Program-made: the position numbers and the translations under genes
Notes under the pieces: model-generated
What the model was told of the DNA's origin: nothing
Seen by the model: the letters and a program-made list of their open reading frames with translations, nothing else
The model's database searches: none
Source: a virus
Virus record (IMG/VR): IMGVR_UViG_3300020219_000016
Coordinates: 1 to 64,000 of that record
Strand: one strand, 5' to 3'
Length of the DNA stretch: 64,000 nt
Part shown: positions 50,312-58,928 of the stretch, one piece after another
Layout: each line of letters opens with the position of its first letter
Position numbering within the stretch: the stretch's first letter is position 1

Positions 50312-50411
50312 GGTGGGAGTGCCGTACAAGAAGGACTTCCTGCCGATTCTTCTTGTATCAAAAGAACAGCAGATATTGGCGAAAGATTACAAGACGGCGG
50401 CTGATCAGTAA
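50253..50411 (+). CDS. Small protein with duplicated N-terminus
   Basis: GGGAGGAGAATAACC precedes the ATG. The first 20 residues (MSETELPLLGVHRLVSCDSM) are shared with the gene at 56807; the remainder differs, so one of the two is a chimera. 52 residues. Confidence 0.5.
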   Translation: MSETELPLLGVHRLVSCDSMVGVPYKKDFLPILLVSKEQQILAKDYKTAADQ

Positions 50412-50449
50412 CCATGTTAGTGACGTAGGTTTAACCTCGGAGTATTTGT

Positions 50450-50758
50450 ATGAAGAATTTGGAAGCATTCAAGACATCATTTGTTCGTTTGACGGCTGTC
50501 TTCGGCCAGCCTGTGTTCGCAGACAAAGGTTGTATCAGGGATGAAACGTTCGCGGAATACGTTCGTGCGATGGGTGTGTATGAAAGTGTGAGCGATGATG
50601 ATATTTCGAAGGCGACAGATTTCATCATCAACTATGGTCTGGCGTTTCCTTTTCCTGTGCAGTTCGTCAATGCGGTTTTTCAATTGAGAAATGAAGCGGC
50701 AGAGGATTTGAAGGAAGCTGCGAAGGCTGCTGCGAAGGCTGCGACAGTCAAAAGTTAA
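50450..50758 (+). CDS. Hypothetical protein
   Basis: CTCGGAGTATTTGT precedes the ATG. 102 residues with an alanine-lysine-rich C-terminal helix (EAAKAAAKAAT). Function unknown. Confidence 0.5.
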   Translation: MKNLEAFKTSFVRLTAVFGQPVFADKGCIRDETFAEYVRAMGVYESVSDDDISKATDFIINYGLAFPFPVQFVNAVFQLRNEAAEDLKEAAKAAAKAATVKS

Positions 50759-50793
50759 TCAGGCTGAAATGTCCTGTAGTTTAGGATCATGCC

Positions 50794-51321
50794 ATGCGAA
50801 TCACCGAAGAGATACCAGACACAGACCATGCGTACGGCGCGTGTTACGACACAGACTTAGTCTATCGATACGCGATGTGGCGTAGTTGGCAGCCGCGTAT
50901 TCGTCCCGAACAGATGGTGGCGTTCATTGGCGTCAATCCACCAGTTACGGATGAGTCTGAAAAAGACGCCACTCATTCCCGCTGTGTCAACTTAGCGAAG
51001 CGTTGGGGATACGCTGGCGTCGTGCTGGTGAATCTGTTCGCTCTTTGCGTAACCAAGCCGATGGAGCTCAAGCGAGATACCGTACGTGATCCTGTGGGGC
51101 CAGAGAATGACGAGATGCTGGAGTCGATCGCATTTACTTGTCCGCAGATCGTTTTGGCGTGGGGTAATCATGGCGGTTTTCTGAACCGGGATTGTGAAGT
51201 GATTGCGATGCTGAATCAAAACGCGGCTGGAAAGATCGTACACCTCGGATTGACGACGGCAGGATTTCCGAAACATCCGCAGTACGTCAGGGATACCGTG
51301 AAGCGCACCCCGTGGTTTTAA
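50794..51321 (+). CDS. DUF1643-family protein
   Basis: YRYAMWRSWQPR, FIGVNPP, RCVNLAKRWGYAGVVLVNLFA, DPVGPEND, LAWGNHG and HLGLTTAGFPKHPQYV match DUF1643, common in phages and near restriction systems. 175 residues. Biochemical role is unknown. Confidence 0.78.
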   Translation: MRITEEIPDTDHAYGACYDTDLVYRYAMWRSWQPRIRPEQMVAFIGVNPPVTDESEKDATHSRCVNLAKRWGYAGVVLVNLFALCVTKPMELKRDTVRDPVGPENDEMLESIAFTCPQIVLAWGNHGGFLNRDCEVIAMLNQNAAGKIVHLGLTTAGFPKHPQYVRDTVKRTPWF

Positions 51322-51330
51322 GCGTGGTCG

Positions 51331-51355
51331 AAAACTGCTTACCAGAAAGCACTTT
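51331..51355 (+). repeat. Conserved GTGCTTAC-type hairpin, copy 3
   Basis: AAAACTGCTT pairs with AAGCACTTT (one C-C mismatch) around ACCAGA. It stands 20 nt before ATG 51376. It is related to copies at 24726 and 30767. Confidence 0.6.
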
Positions 51356-51375
51356 AGTGTTTTAGGAGTTAAAAC

Positions 51376-52287
51376 ATGAGGTTATTCGCGATTCTGTTGC
51401 TGAGTTGTGCGTCAATTCTGGCAGACGAGCCTGATTTGGTGGGTGAGCGGTACACGTCGGCATCGTGTGTGCCGTGTCGGCGTTACGAGACGAATGAGCA
51501 GAGTCGCGTGACGTTCGAGTTTGCTGTCGTAAATACAGACAGTAAGCAGGGCTGCGAGCAGGCTGCGAGGTTCAAGGTTACTAAGGTTCCGGCGTTCATC
51601 ATTCGCGACAAGCATGTGGGTACAGTTATTGCCAGGGCGGATGAGTTTCAGACGGCTGAACAGATCAATGCACTGGTTAAAAAGGCGAGTGCTGACCGTC
51701 TGGCGCGAGTGAAACACAATGAGGCGTTGCTTAAAACTGCCAGCGTTCGTATCACTCACACTGTAGGGTACAGCCGTGCGTGCGGCAGTGGCACGATTAT
51801 CCGGGTAAGAAACAAGCGGGCGTGGGTATTGACGGCGGCACATTTGTTTCCGGGTGACGGAGCGATTACGGTTGAGCCTGTGCATCAGCAGGCAGGTAAG
51901 CGGTACGTCGGTTGCATCGTGGTGCATGACAGCATTAAAGATTTGGCCGTGATCAGATTTGATGCCGACGCTGATCTGCTGGCGCTGGAAGACATTGGCA
52001 CGGCGACGACAGGTAGTGGATCTGTGGTCGTGTGCGGCTACCCAGGTGATTGGTCGGTATTTCGTAGGTTGGATACCAAGATGCTTCGGCTATCACTGGC
52101 GGATGGGTTGCCGATCGTCGTAACACAGGGTGATGTTGAGTCGGGAACAAGCGGAGGTGCGTTGACGTTGCACGGGACGATCGTCGGCGTGGTGTCGTGC
52201 GTTGATAGAGCAGCGAAGGAGACATACTGCCCGAACGGTGACAGCATCCAGGCGATTTTGTCACAGGTTGAGTTCCCGAAAGACTGA
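51376..52287 (+). CDS. Secreted thioredoxin-like/trypsin-like serine protease
   Basis: The signal peptide MRLFAILLLSCASILA is followed by a thioredoxin-like part: CVPC at 31-34 and cis-Pro in KVPAFIIRD (P72). Residues 125-300 form a trypsin-like domain with H156 (LTAAHLF), D189 (KDLAVIRF) and S259 (SGTSGGAL). So the triad is complete. 303 residues. It would act in the host periplasm; fusion of the two parts is unusual for a phage gene. Confidence 0.8.
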   Translation: MRLFAILLLSCASILADEPDLVGERYTSASCVPCRRYETNEQSRVTFEFAVVNTDSKQGCEQAARFKVTKVPAFIIRDKHVGTVIARADEFQTAEQINALVKKASADRLARVKHNEALLKTASVRITHTVGYSRACGSGTIIRVRNKRAWVLTAAHLFPGDGAITVEPVHQQAGKRYVGCIVVHDSIKDLAVIRFDADADLLALEDIGTATTGSGSVVVCGYPGDWSVFRRLDTKMLRLSLADGLPIVVTQGDVESGTSGGALTLHGTIVGVVSCVDRAAKETYCPNGDSIQAILSQVEFPKD

Positions 52288-52331
52288 TGATTTCGAAAGT
52301 TTGCCAAAAATTGGCAGAAAGGCCAATAATC

Positions 52332-52367
52332 ATCTGCGGCGTGGTCGAGATTTATCGTATATGTCAG
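52332..52367 (+). promoter_or_regulatory. Conserved CGTATATG promoter-like motif, copy 13
   Basis: ATCTGCG at 52332, 17 nt, then CGTATATGTCAG at 52356-52367. It lies 46 nt before ATG 52413. Confidence 0.7.
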
Positions 52368-52412
52368 AGTGGTGTGTTGATTATCTTCGAGGCATGTTCT
52401 GGGGGAACAGTG

Positions 52413-54806
52413 ATGGGAACAGTATTTGACCATGTGCAACGGTCAGTGGTGCAGAAGACAAAAGTGCAGAAATTCGCGGTTGGCCGGATCGTCAAAGAAT
52501 TTCAGCGTAAACACTGTTCATTGGTCACGATGGCGTGCGGTTCCGGTAAGTCCCGTGTGACGTTCAGTGTGATCGAGAAACTGAAGAAGACGATCAGCAT
52601 TGTCGCGGTACCGAATCTCGGGTTGATTAAGCAGGTAAGAGACGGCGTTTCTGACCGTAAGCTATTGCGCAATCACACTCAGTTGCTGGTGTGTTCTACC
52701 ATTCGGCATGGCGATGTGCGTGAAACTCCAGAGGATTACGGGTTTTATGTCACAACAGACCCGCAAACGATTCTGGAAGCGTGCCAAGCGGCTACAGTGA
52801 AGAAGCCACTGTTGATCGTCGTGACGTACCAGAGCTTTGACAAGATCCAGGCGGCGATGCTTCTGGCAAAGAAGTCTCGCAAGCCGGTAACGCTCGGACT
52901 ACTTGTCGCTGATGAGGCGCACAATACGGCGGGTGAAAACACGAAGAAGATGTCGCTGTGCTTGAGTGACAGCGTGGCAAAGATCCAGAAGCGGTTGTTT
53001 CTGACAGCAACACCGCGTGTCGCAGGCGAGACTGTATTGCGCCCTGAAACGTTGAACTGCATGAATGACACCAGCGTATACGGCAATCTGGTTTATGACC
53101 TGTCGTTCGCAAAGTCCATTAAGCAGGGCATCACATGTGACTACGAGATCCGTAGCATGGAAGTCAAATGTGATTCAGAAAAGGCTAAGAAACTGAATGG
53201 CAAAGACTACCAGAAAAGTGAAGGCCGCATTACGGAACTGGCAAAGTTCATCGCTCGTGAAATGAAAAAGAAGCCGGGTATGCGGATCTTCTCGTTTCAT
53301 ACGAAGTGCGAGAATGCGGAGGCGTTTAATCAGGCGTTGCTCAAATGCAAAGTGTGGAGTCGCTGCATCACGGGTGAGATGAAGTTCAGCGACCGTGAAC
53401 AGATTCTGCGGGAGTTTGAGTCGCCAGGTGAAAGCCGAATCATTACCAGCGTGCGAGTGTTCGCAGAAGGCGTTGACGTGCCGTCAGTTGATACGGTGAT
53501 GTTGACAGATCCGCTGACGACAGCAGGTCAGATTGCACAGATGGTTGGGCGTGGCCAGCGCGTGGAAGCTGGTAAGGAAAAACTGACCGTGTTTCTGCCG
53601 ATCTTTCATCCGGTCGGGGAAGATGGCGATTTGGCAGAGCAGACGGCGAAGTGTTCGTACTTTCGCAGTGCGCTGAAGGTTCTGCGGGTGATGGCGTCGT
53701 TGGATGAGCGGCTGGTTTCGGAATTGCGCAATTCGAACGAAATAACTGGCGATGAGGATGATGATCCACGGCGAATCATGAAGTTCGAGTTTTCGGAACA
53801 GTTTGCGCCGGTGATTAAGTCGCTGTTGCTGAATAAGGTTGCACCGTTCGAGCCGAAGACTATTGAGGAAATGGTTGCTGGTTTTCGTGCATCGGAAGTA
53901 TTGCGACCATCGCCGGAAACAGGAACGCTCGTTCTGTGTGGAAAGACGCTAAGTGCATGGCGAGCTTATCTATCGCGTCATAAGTTCGAAAAAACGCTGT
54001 CAGAGGTTTTCGATATGACATGGCCCGAAACAGCGGAGTTCAACCCAAAAACCGTCGCGGAGATGGTTGCTGGTTTTCGTGCATCAGGTATATCACGACC
54101 ATCGCAGGCAAAGGATAACCTGTCGTTCGTTCTGTGTGGCAGGAGACTGGATACATGGTCAGAGTATCTATCGCGTCATAAGTTCGAAAAAACGCTGTCA
54201 GGGGTTTTCGATATGACATGGCCCGAAACAGCGGAGTTCAACCCAAAAACCGTCGCGGAAATGGTTGCTGGGTTTCGTGAATCAGGAGTCTCACGACCAT
54301 CGCAAGCAAGAGATAACCAGTCGTTTGTTCTGTGTGGAAAGACGCTAACTACATGGGGACCGTATCTCGTTCGTCATAAGTTTGGTAAAAAGCTGTCCGA
54401 CGTGTTCAACATGACATGGCCTGAAACAGCGGATTGGAGTCCGGAGACGATTGCGGAGATGATTGCTGGTTTTCGTGCATCAGGTATATCACGACCATCG
54501 CAGGCAAAGGATAACCTGTCGTTCGTTCTGTGTGGAAGGCGACTGGATGCATGGCAACCGTATATAAGGCTCCGTAAGTTTGGAAAAACGCTGTCCGAGG
54601 TGCTCGACATGACATGGCCACCAAACGGCTACTGGCTCCCATCCTCAATCGACGAAGCCGTCACCCGTCTCCGCAAAGATCACAAGCGTGTTCCATCATT
54701 CGGCGAGCAACCATGTGGCTTCGCAGCGGATCACTGGGATAACATCGCCAAGAGCCTTGGCATAACAGTACCAGAACTCATGCGTCGTGCATGGCCTGAT
54801 GCGTAG
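52413..54806 (+). CDS. DEAH helicase with five C-terminal repeats
   Basis: The start at 52413 follows GGGGGAACAGTG; an upstream in-frame ATG at 52287 would include the promoter motif. Walker A MACGSGKS, DEAH, LTATPR and QMVGRGQR identify an SF2 helicase. Residues from about 479 are five repeats of 64-66 residues with core MVAGFRASG-x2-RPS, LCG-x3-W-x2-Y and MTWPET; the last is divergent. The array probably binds DNA or protein. 797 residues. Confidence 0.82.
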   Translation: MGTVFDHVQRSVVQKTKVQKFAVGRIVKEFQRKHCSLVTMACGSGKSRVTFSVIEKLKKTISIVAVPNLGLIKQVRDGVSDRKLLRNHTQLLVCSTIRHGDVRETPEDYGFYVTTDPQTILEACQAATVKKPLLIVVTYQSFDKIQAAMLLAKKSRKPVTLGLLVADEAHNTAGENTKKMSLCLSDSVAKIQKRLFLTATPRVAGETVLRPETLNCMNDTSVYGNLVYDLSFAKSIKQGITCDYEIRSMEVKCDSEKAKKLNGKDYQKSEGRITELAKFIAREMKKKPGMRIFSFHTKCENAEAFNQALLKCKVWSRCITGEMKFSDREQILREFESPGESRIITSVRVFAEGVDVPSVDTVMLTDPLTTAGQIAQMVGRGQRVEAGKEKLTVFLPIFHPVGEDGDLAEQTAKCSYFRSALKVLRVMASLDERLVSELRNSNEITGDEDDDPRRIMKFEFSEQFAPVIKSLLLNKVAPFEPKTIEEMVAGFRASEVLRPSPETGTLVLCGKTLSAWRAYLSRHKFEKTLSEVFDMTWPETAEFNPKTVAEMVAGFRASGISRPSQAKDNLSFVLCGRRLDTWSEYLSRHKFEKTLSGVFDMTWPETAEFNPKTVAEMVAGFRESGVSRPSQARDNQSFVLCGKTLTTWGPYLVRHKFGKKLSDVFNMTWPETADWSPETIAEMIAGFRASGISRPSQAKDNLSFVLCGRRLDAWQPYIRLRKFGKTLSEVLDMTWPPNGYWLPSSIDEAVTRLRKDHKRVPSFGEQPCGFAADHWDNIAKSLGITVPELMRRAWPDA
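53847..54803 (+). repeat. Tandem 192/198-bp coding repeats in helicase gene
   Basis: Units begin at 53847, 54039, 54237, 54435 and 54633. Units 1-4 share long identical DNA stretches, so they expanded recently; unit 5 is old and degenerate. Confidence 0.85.
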
Positions 54807-54861
54807 GTCCATAGAAGCGTGTGTAAGTGTTTAAACCTTGATTTTGAAAGCGAGTGTAGTT

Positions 54862-55599
54862 ATGAAACGACGACAAATTCTCAGAGCCCTTGGTGGAGTC
54901 AGTGCCCTTACTGCAACAGCAGCGGTCGCTGGTCACAATGTCGGCTTTACAAACGATGGTTCCCCGGCAGTGGCAGTGCCATTTCTCACAAGACTGATGG
55001 TCATTGCCAGCGCACTCGGTGGTGAGTCTGTAATGCGTATCGCATTCGCAGAGTACATGTGCTGGTATCAGCGTGGCGTGCGCGTGTCGTTCTGCCATAC
55101 GGATGAGCAGCATGGCGATCTGTCAGAAATGATGGTGGAGATCGAATTGCTGAAAGACAAGAACGAAACGGCAATTAAGCATCTGCGAAAGATTTGCGCA
55201 GACGCATCAGGTCTCAGGTACGAGGCTGTGATGCATGGTCTCACATGGGACGATAAGCGTCGGATGGCAGCGTGGTTGACGGCAGCGTATCTACAGAACG
55301 CAGTGGAAGTCTTTGAGCGGCAGTGCGAACCCGTACAACGGCGTTCAGCGTTTGAGGGTATGATTTGTTCAACGAGTATCGAGCATACTGCGACAATGCT
55401 CGATGTGCGGTCAGACGGTATTCATCCCCCTGATCTGCTTCGAGCAGAGTTGATTCGCGTATCGCTCGAAATAAAAACGATCGTCGATGAAGGGCACAGG
55501 TTCATAAATGTGTCGATTAAGTCGCATGACAACGGTCATTGCACAGTATCTTGCTATGGCGTGAATCATACGCAAGTTGTTCCCAAACAAGGGTCTTGA
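54862..55599 (+). CDS. Tat-signal paralogue A
   Basis: MKRRQILRALGGVSALTATAAVAG is a twin-arginine-type leader (seen as KRRQIL then a hydrophobic core). A GLTWDDKRRMAAW segment near residue 138 recurs in the next genes. 245 residues. The 3-prime end is duplicated at 57569. Function unknown; probably exported folded. Confidence 0.6.
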   Translation: MKRRQILRALGGVSALTATAAVAGHNVGFTNDGSPAVAVPFLTRLMVIASALGGESVMRIAFAEYMCWYQRGVRVSFCHTDEQHGDLSEMMVEIELLKDKNETAIKHLRKICADASGLRYEAVMHGLTWDDKRRMAAWLTAAYLQNAVEVFERQCEPVQRRSAFEGMICSTSIEHTATMLDVRSDGIHPPDLLRAELIRVSLEIKTIVDEGHRFINVSIKSHDNGHCTVSCYGVNHTQVVPKQGS

Positions 55600-55619
55600 T
55601 TAGTATCTACTTAACAGAA
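55506..55619 (+). repeat. Duplicated gene-A end, copy 1
   Basis: About 114 bp covering the last 31 codons of gene A and the spacer before gene B is repeated with few changes at 57569-57683. This shows a past tandem duplication in the array. Confidence 0.8.
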
Positions 55620-55631
55620 AGAGAGTGACGT

Positions 55632-56372
55632 ATGAATCGTAGAAGCATTCTGAAGTCCGTCAGTGGCGCATTGGCATTGGCGGCAGGGCATCGGGTGGCA
55701 GTGGCAGTGCCGGAGGTGCCGTCTCAGCAGATATCATGGATGTATCGCGCCATCGCGTTGATGCGTCGCATGTGTGTCGATCAAACAATGTGCCGTGTGT
55801 TCTATGCACTGCAGCGGCAGTTGCAATGTGGGTATGAGCCATGCCACATGTCGTCACCGGATGAGTTGAACAGCCTATTGTGTACCCGCAGGGATATGAC
55901 CACGTTTTATTTAAGGAACAATGTTATTCAGGTTCCCGTGGAACTCCAGAGGATCGCAGATTCATTGGGGCACCTGAGTAACGAAGAACTTGTCCAAGAC
56001 TTGTCGTGGGATGAGCGACGCCGAATCGGAGCGGAAATCATGGAATGGTCATTACGGAAGTTCATGATTTATGAAATGAAAATCGGCGATGGTGGACCAC
56101 GGAAAGGGACGGAGATGGTAGGAGGTTGCCGGGTAGGTCCAGATGACATCGCATTCAAAGTAAGCGACGATGGTGTTTCTGGCGTTGAAGCGCTTCTCAG
56201 AAGACTTGAAAAAGTGAAAGGCTATCTTCTCGAAGATGCGAGGAAGCACACTGTGGTGTACGGTGAAGTCGAATCTTACGAAACTGGTGAAATGTGGATT
56301 CGCAGTTACGGTGTGCGCAATCCAGCAGTCGAAAGTTTCCGATCTCGCGAAACGAAAGTAGGTGCCGTATGA
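55632..56372 (+). CDS. Tat-signal paralogue B
   Basis: MNRRSILKSVSGALALAAGH is a twin-arginine leader with a lysine-rich n-region. The shared DLSWDERRRIGAEI motif is near residue 125. AGAAAGAGAGTGACGT precedes the ATG. 246 residues. It overlaps gene C by four bases. Confidence 0.6.
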   Translation: MNRRSILKSVSGALALAAGHRVAVAVPEVPSQQISWMYRAIALMRRMCVDQTMCRVFYALQRQLQCGYEPCHMSSPDELNSLLCTRRDMTTFYLRNNVIQVPVELQRIADSLGHLSNEELVQDLSWDERRRIGAEIMEWSLRKFMIYEMKIGDGGPRKGTEMVGGCRVGPDDIAFKVSDDGVSGVEALLRRLEKVKGYLLEDARKHTVVYGEVESYETGEMWIRSYGVRNPAVESFRSRETKVGAV

Positions 56373-57034
56373 AGCGTAGAAGCGTGTTGCAAGCGGTTGG
56401 TTGGCTGATGGCGTTGGTTGGTGGCGGCGTGGCAAAAGCGTCTGTCGATTCAGGAGACGCGCAAGTCTCATTCATGGTTCGAGCGTTAGCCTTAGCTCGC
56501 ATGATTGGCGATCGTGACCTTGTGGCCAGAACATTTAGGTCATTGAGTCGCGATCTTCTCTTCGGAATGCAAATGACGATCATGCCATCAGATGATGAGT
56601 ATGATATGATAAGTAAAATAGCGTGGGCATCGGGTATTGGGGGGCCAGCTAGTTTAGACGATCGCATTGATGCACTAACAGACACTGCGAAAGGAATGAC
56701 GTGTGCTGACCTGTTTCGAGGTCTGTCATGGGACGATCAACGACGGATCGTTATGGCAATTGAAGAACTAACGAAACGATCACCCGGCAACGGGAGGAGA
56801 ATAACCATGAGTGAAACCGAACCACCGTTGCTCGGCGTGCATCGCCTTGTTAGTTGCGATTCGATTGTCGTGTCATGGGAAGGCGACGGGCAGTTAGAGG
56901 CACATGAGTATGCAGCCATTTATCAAGAGTGGCAGCGTAACGGCAACAAGGCGTTTCTTTGCCGCGGCATCGAAGACGCTAAGTTCCTGGCGCTCCAATT
57001 GGTGAATGGATCGTGTAATGACTGTCTTGTTTAA
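56369..57034 (+). CDS. Chimeric Tat-signal paralogue C
   Basis: MKRRSVLQAVGWLMALVGGG is a Tat-like leader, and GLSWDDQRRIVMAI aligns with A and B. At about residue 134 the protein enters the 97-bp duplicated segment and continues in frame as MSETEPPLLG. So C is a fusion of a paralogue with a copy of the gene at 50253. Either the fusion or the internal gene may be the real product. Confidence 0.55.
   Translation: MKRRSVLQAVGWLMALVGGGVAKASVDSGDAQVSFMVRALALARMIGDRDLVARTFRSLSRDLLFGMQMTIMPSDDEYDMISKIAWASGIGGPASLDDRIDALTDTAKGMTCADLFRGLSWDDQRRIVMAIEELTKRSPGNGRRITMSETEPPLLGVHRLVSCDSIVVSWEGDGQLEAHEYAAIYQEWQRNGNKAFLCRGIEDAKFLALQLVNGSCNDCLV
56769..56865 (+). repeat. 97-bp duplicated segment, copy 2
   Basis: Partner of 50215-50311. 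It brought a ribosome site and the start of a small gene into paralogue C, in frame. Confidence 0.85.
56807..57034 (+). CDS. Internal gene inside paralogue C
   Basis: GGGAGGAGAATAACC precedes ATG 56807, giving 75 residues (MSETEPPLLG start, then a Trp-rich helix and ALQLVNGSCND end). It may be translated by itself since its leader is intact. Confidence 0.45.
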   Translation: MSETEPPLLGVHRLVSCDSIVVSWEGDGQLEAHEYAAIYQEWQRNGNKAFLCRGIEDAKFLALQLVNGSCNDCLV

Positions 57035-57173
57035 CGCCATTCATTTGGCAGTACGAGAGAATAAGATGGGAAAGTTCTTCATCTGATAGTTGGCGATGTG
57101 CGTAGACGGTGAATTGAACGCGAAGTTCTTCGTCTCGGAATTCGTGAAAGACGTTTGGCATTACGGCGTTCAT
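56979..57173 (-). CDS. Small minus-strand gene
   Basis: On the - strand AAAAGGATTCATCC precedes the ATG at 57173. The 64-residue product (MNAVMPNVFHEFRDEELRVQ start, then a DEELSHLILSYCQ helix) looks coding. It overlaps the end of paralogue C tail to tail. It is the only convincing reverse gene, placed at a recombination junction. Confidence 0.45.
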   Translation of the reverse strand: MNAVMPNVFHEFRDEELRVQFTVYAHRQLSDEELSHLILSYCQMNGVKQDSHYTIHSPIGAPGT

Positions 57174-57293
57174 GGATGAATCCTTTTCAGTAGCAACTAA
57201 CAATTTATTCATCAACACATCGGTCGCAGCGAAGTTCTGAAGGAACGAGTTTGCTACAAGGAATCAGATTCCGATATCGAGGCTTATTGCATA

Positions 57294-57584
57294 GTGTTCA
57301 GTGGACCATGTCGGCTTGCAGGTGGAGACTACACCTTCTCAAGTGCAGATGTGGAAATGAAGTATTCTCTGAACAAGACTATGTCGTTAATGGAAAAAGC
57401 GCTACAAGGAACAACCGGCATTTCCATCGGCAGATTCACGCCGGTTTCATGGGGCGGGTTTGCCGTGAAGTTCTATTGCAAACCAATACGTGAAAATCTC
57501 GAAGAACTTAAACGGCGCAAGTACGGAAGTGAAAATTGGATCGAGGAGATGATTGCGCGAGACGAGCGAAAATGTGTCGATTAA
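57294..57584 (+). pseudogene. Fragment of a Tat-paralogue C-terminus
   Basis: The frame SLMEKALQGTTGISIGRFTP, FAVKFYCKP resembles the C-terminal half of the array proteins but has no leader. It runs into the gene-A duplication and stops. It is probably the remains of a fourth member. Confidence 0.45.
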
Positions 57585-57683
57585 GGCGCATGACAACGGT
57601 CATTGCACAGTATCTTGCTATGGCGTGAATCATACGCAAGTTGTTCCCAAAAAAGGGGTTTGATTAGTCTCTACTTAATAGAA
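57569..57683 (+). repeat. Duplicated gene-A end, copy 2
   Basis: Near-copy of 55506-55619, lying just before paralogue D as the original lies before B. It supports duplication of an A-B block followed by decay. Confidence 0.8.
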
Positions 57684-57695
57684 ATCGAGTTGAGT

Positions 57696-58322
57696 ATGAA
57701 GTGTCTAAACGTGTTGCAAGCCGTCGGTGTCGCGTGTCCATACGGGCAGCGTGCGATGGAGTTGGCGAAACGAATGTGCAATGAGGATGCGTTCGACGGT
57801 GTCGTATGGGAATTGAACACTCGTATTCTCGACAACGACTGTCGCTTCGGTGTCAATGGAATGTGCAGTGAGGATTGGAAGAACATGAGCAGTCCGGAAT
57901 ATCGGCTTGAATTAAAGTCCGAATTGTCGGTCTATTTTCGTGAGCCAAACGCACTTGAAGCGTGGAGCGACAAGGATCTAATCGACGACATGTCATTCGA
58001 GGAGCGTTTTCTCATTGGCTCTACAATCGCGATGGAGTCTTTGAAGGAGTACGTGTCGCGAAAAGGTAATGTGCCGGAAGATCGATCGGGCACTAATGAA
58101 CACGCGAAAGTATTGGGGGCGGCGTCATGGGATGCAGGCATGCTCACATTTAGTAAACCATTTGAAACTCGATCGGCAATGGAGTCGTTTCGTCATGCTA
58201 TGTCAACAGCACAAAGTCATGCACAATTGGTGATGGATCACGAACGAGTGGTTGTGTTAGAGTTTCGACTACATCGTGCGTGTCTTGAGCCGACATATCT
58301 CGGATTTGATTCTACCCCTTAA
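57696..58322 (+). CDS. Array paralogue D without Tat motif
   Basis: AATCGAGTTGAGT precedes ATG 57696. The start MKCLNVLQAVGVACP has lost the twin arginines and most of the hydrophobic core. ELAKRMCNEDAF and DDMSFEERFLIG align with A-C. 208 residues. It may be cytoplasmic or decaying. Confidence 0.5.
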   Translation: MKCLNVLQAVGVACPYGQRAMELAKRMCNEDAFDGVVWELNTRILDNDCRFGVNGMCSEDWKNMSSPEYRLELKSELSVYFREPNALEAWSDKDLIDDMSFEERFLIGSTIAMESLKEYVSRKGNVPEDRSGTNEHAKVLGAASWDAGMLTFSKPFETRSAMESFRHAMSTAQSHAQLVMDHERVVVLEFRLHRACLEPTYLGFDSTP

Positions 58323-58505
58323 ACCGCACACGCTGTGGCCGCAAGACGCAGACACAAATGGCGGCAATGACAGCAGTGGGTCTGGAGCGTAGAGTCACGA
58401 GCGCAAACTGGTATCGTCGTAATTCATTGGCTGTTGCCGTCGATCAGCAGTCCAGAATCGTGACAATCGACTTTCTTTTGTTCAATCTTTAGGGGGGTGG
58501 TCAAA

Positions 58506-58805
58506 ATGTCAGAGCGTTTTACTGTTGATCGTGAGTCAGGATATCCAGCTTCAGACGGTAGTCTGTGCGTTACAGACAACCTGCATTACGAGGATTGGCA
58601 CACTAATGCATACTGGTGTGAACCAAATGGAAATAGAGTACTGTGTGTCGAATTGTACAAGTTCATTAACTTCAGAGGTCCAATGTATTTGCCGGATGAT
58701 CAAATACAGGAAATGAATAAACTATGCATTCAGTTTATTGAAACGGAGATCTCGGAAGCGGCAGCAAAGTCCGAAGCATCCGAAAAGGAAGTGAACATCG
58801 CGTAG
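58506..58805 (+). CDS. Hypothetical protein
   Basis: TAGGGGGGTGGTCAAA precedes the ATG. 99 residues, acidic C-terminal helix. Followed by a strong terminator. The gap 58323-58505 shows nothing else. Confidence 0.5.
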   Translation: MSERFTVDRESGYPASDGSLCVTDNLHYEDWHTNAYWCEPNGNRVLCVELYKFINFRGPMYLPDDQIQEMNKLCIQFIETEISEAAAKSEASEKEVNIA

Positions 58806-58831
58806 CCGCAATCAGTTCTCTGAATTGACAG

Positions 58832-58870
58832 GGTGATGATGCTGCTGAAAATGTGGCATCATCACCTTTG
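58832..58870 (+). terminator. Rho-independent terminator
   Basis: GGTGATGATG pairs perfectly with CATCATCACC around 15 nt and runs into TTTG. The T-run is short. Confidence 0.65.
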
Positions 58871-58928
58871 CGTTGATAAATACATGCAAAACGAAAACAA
58901 TTCAGAATCTGCCGAAATCTGATAAACT

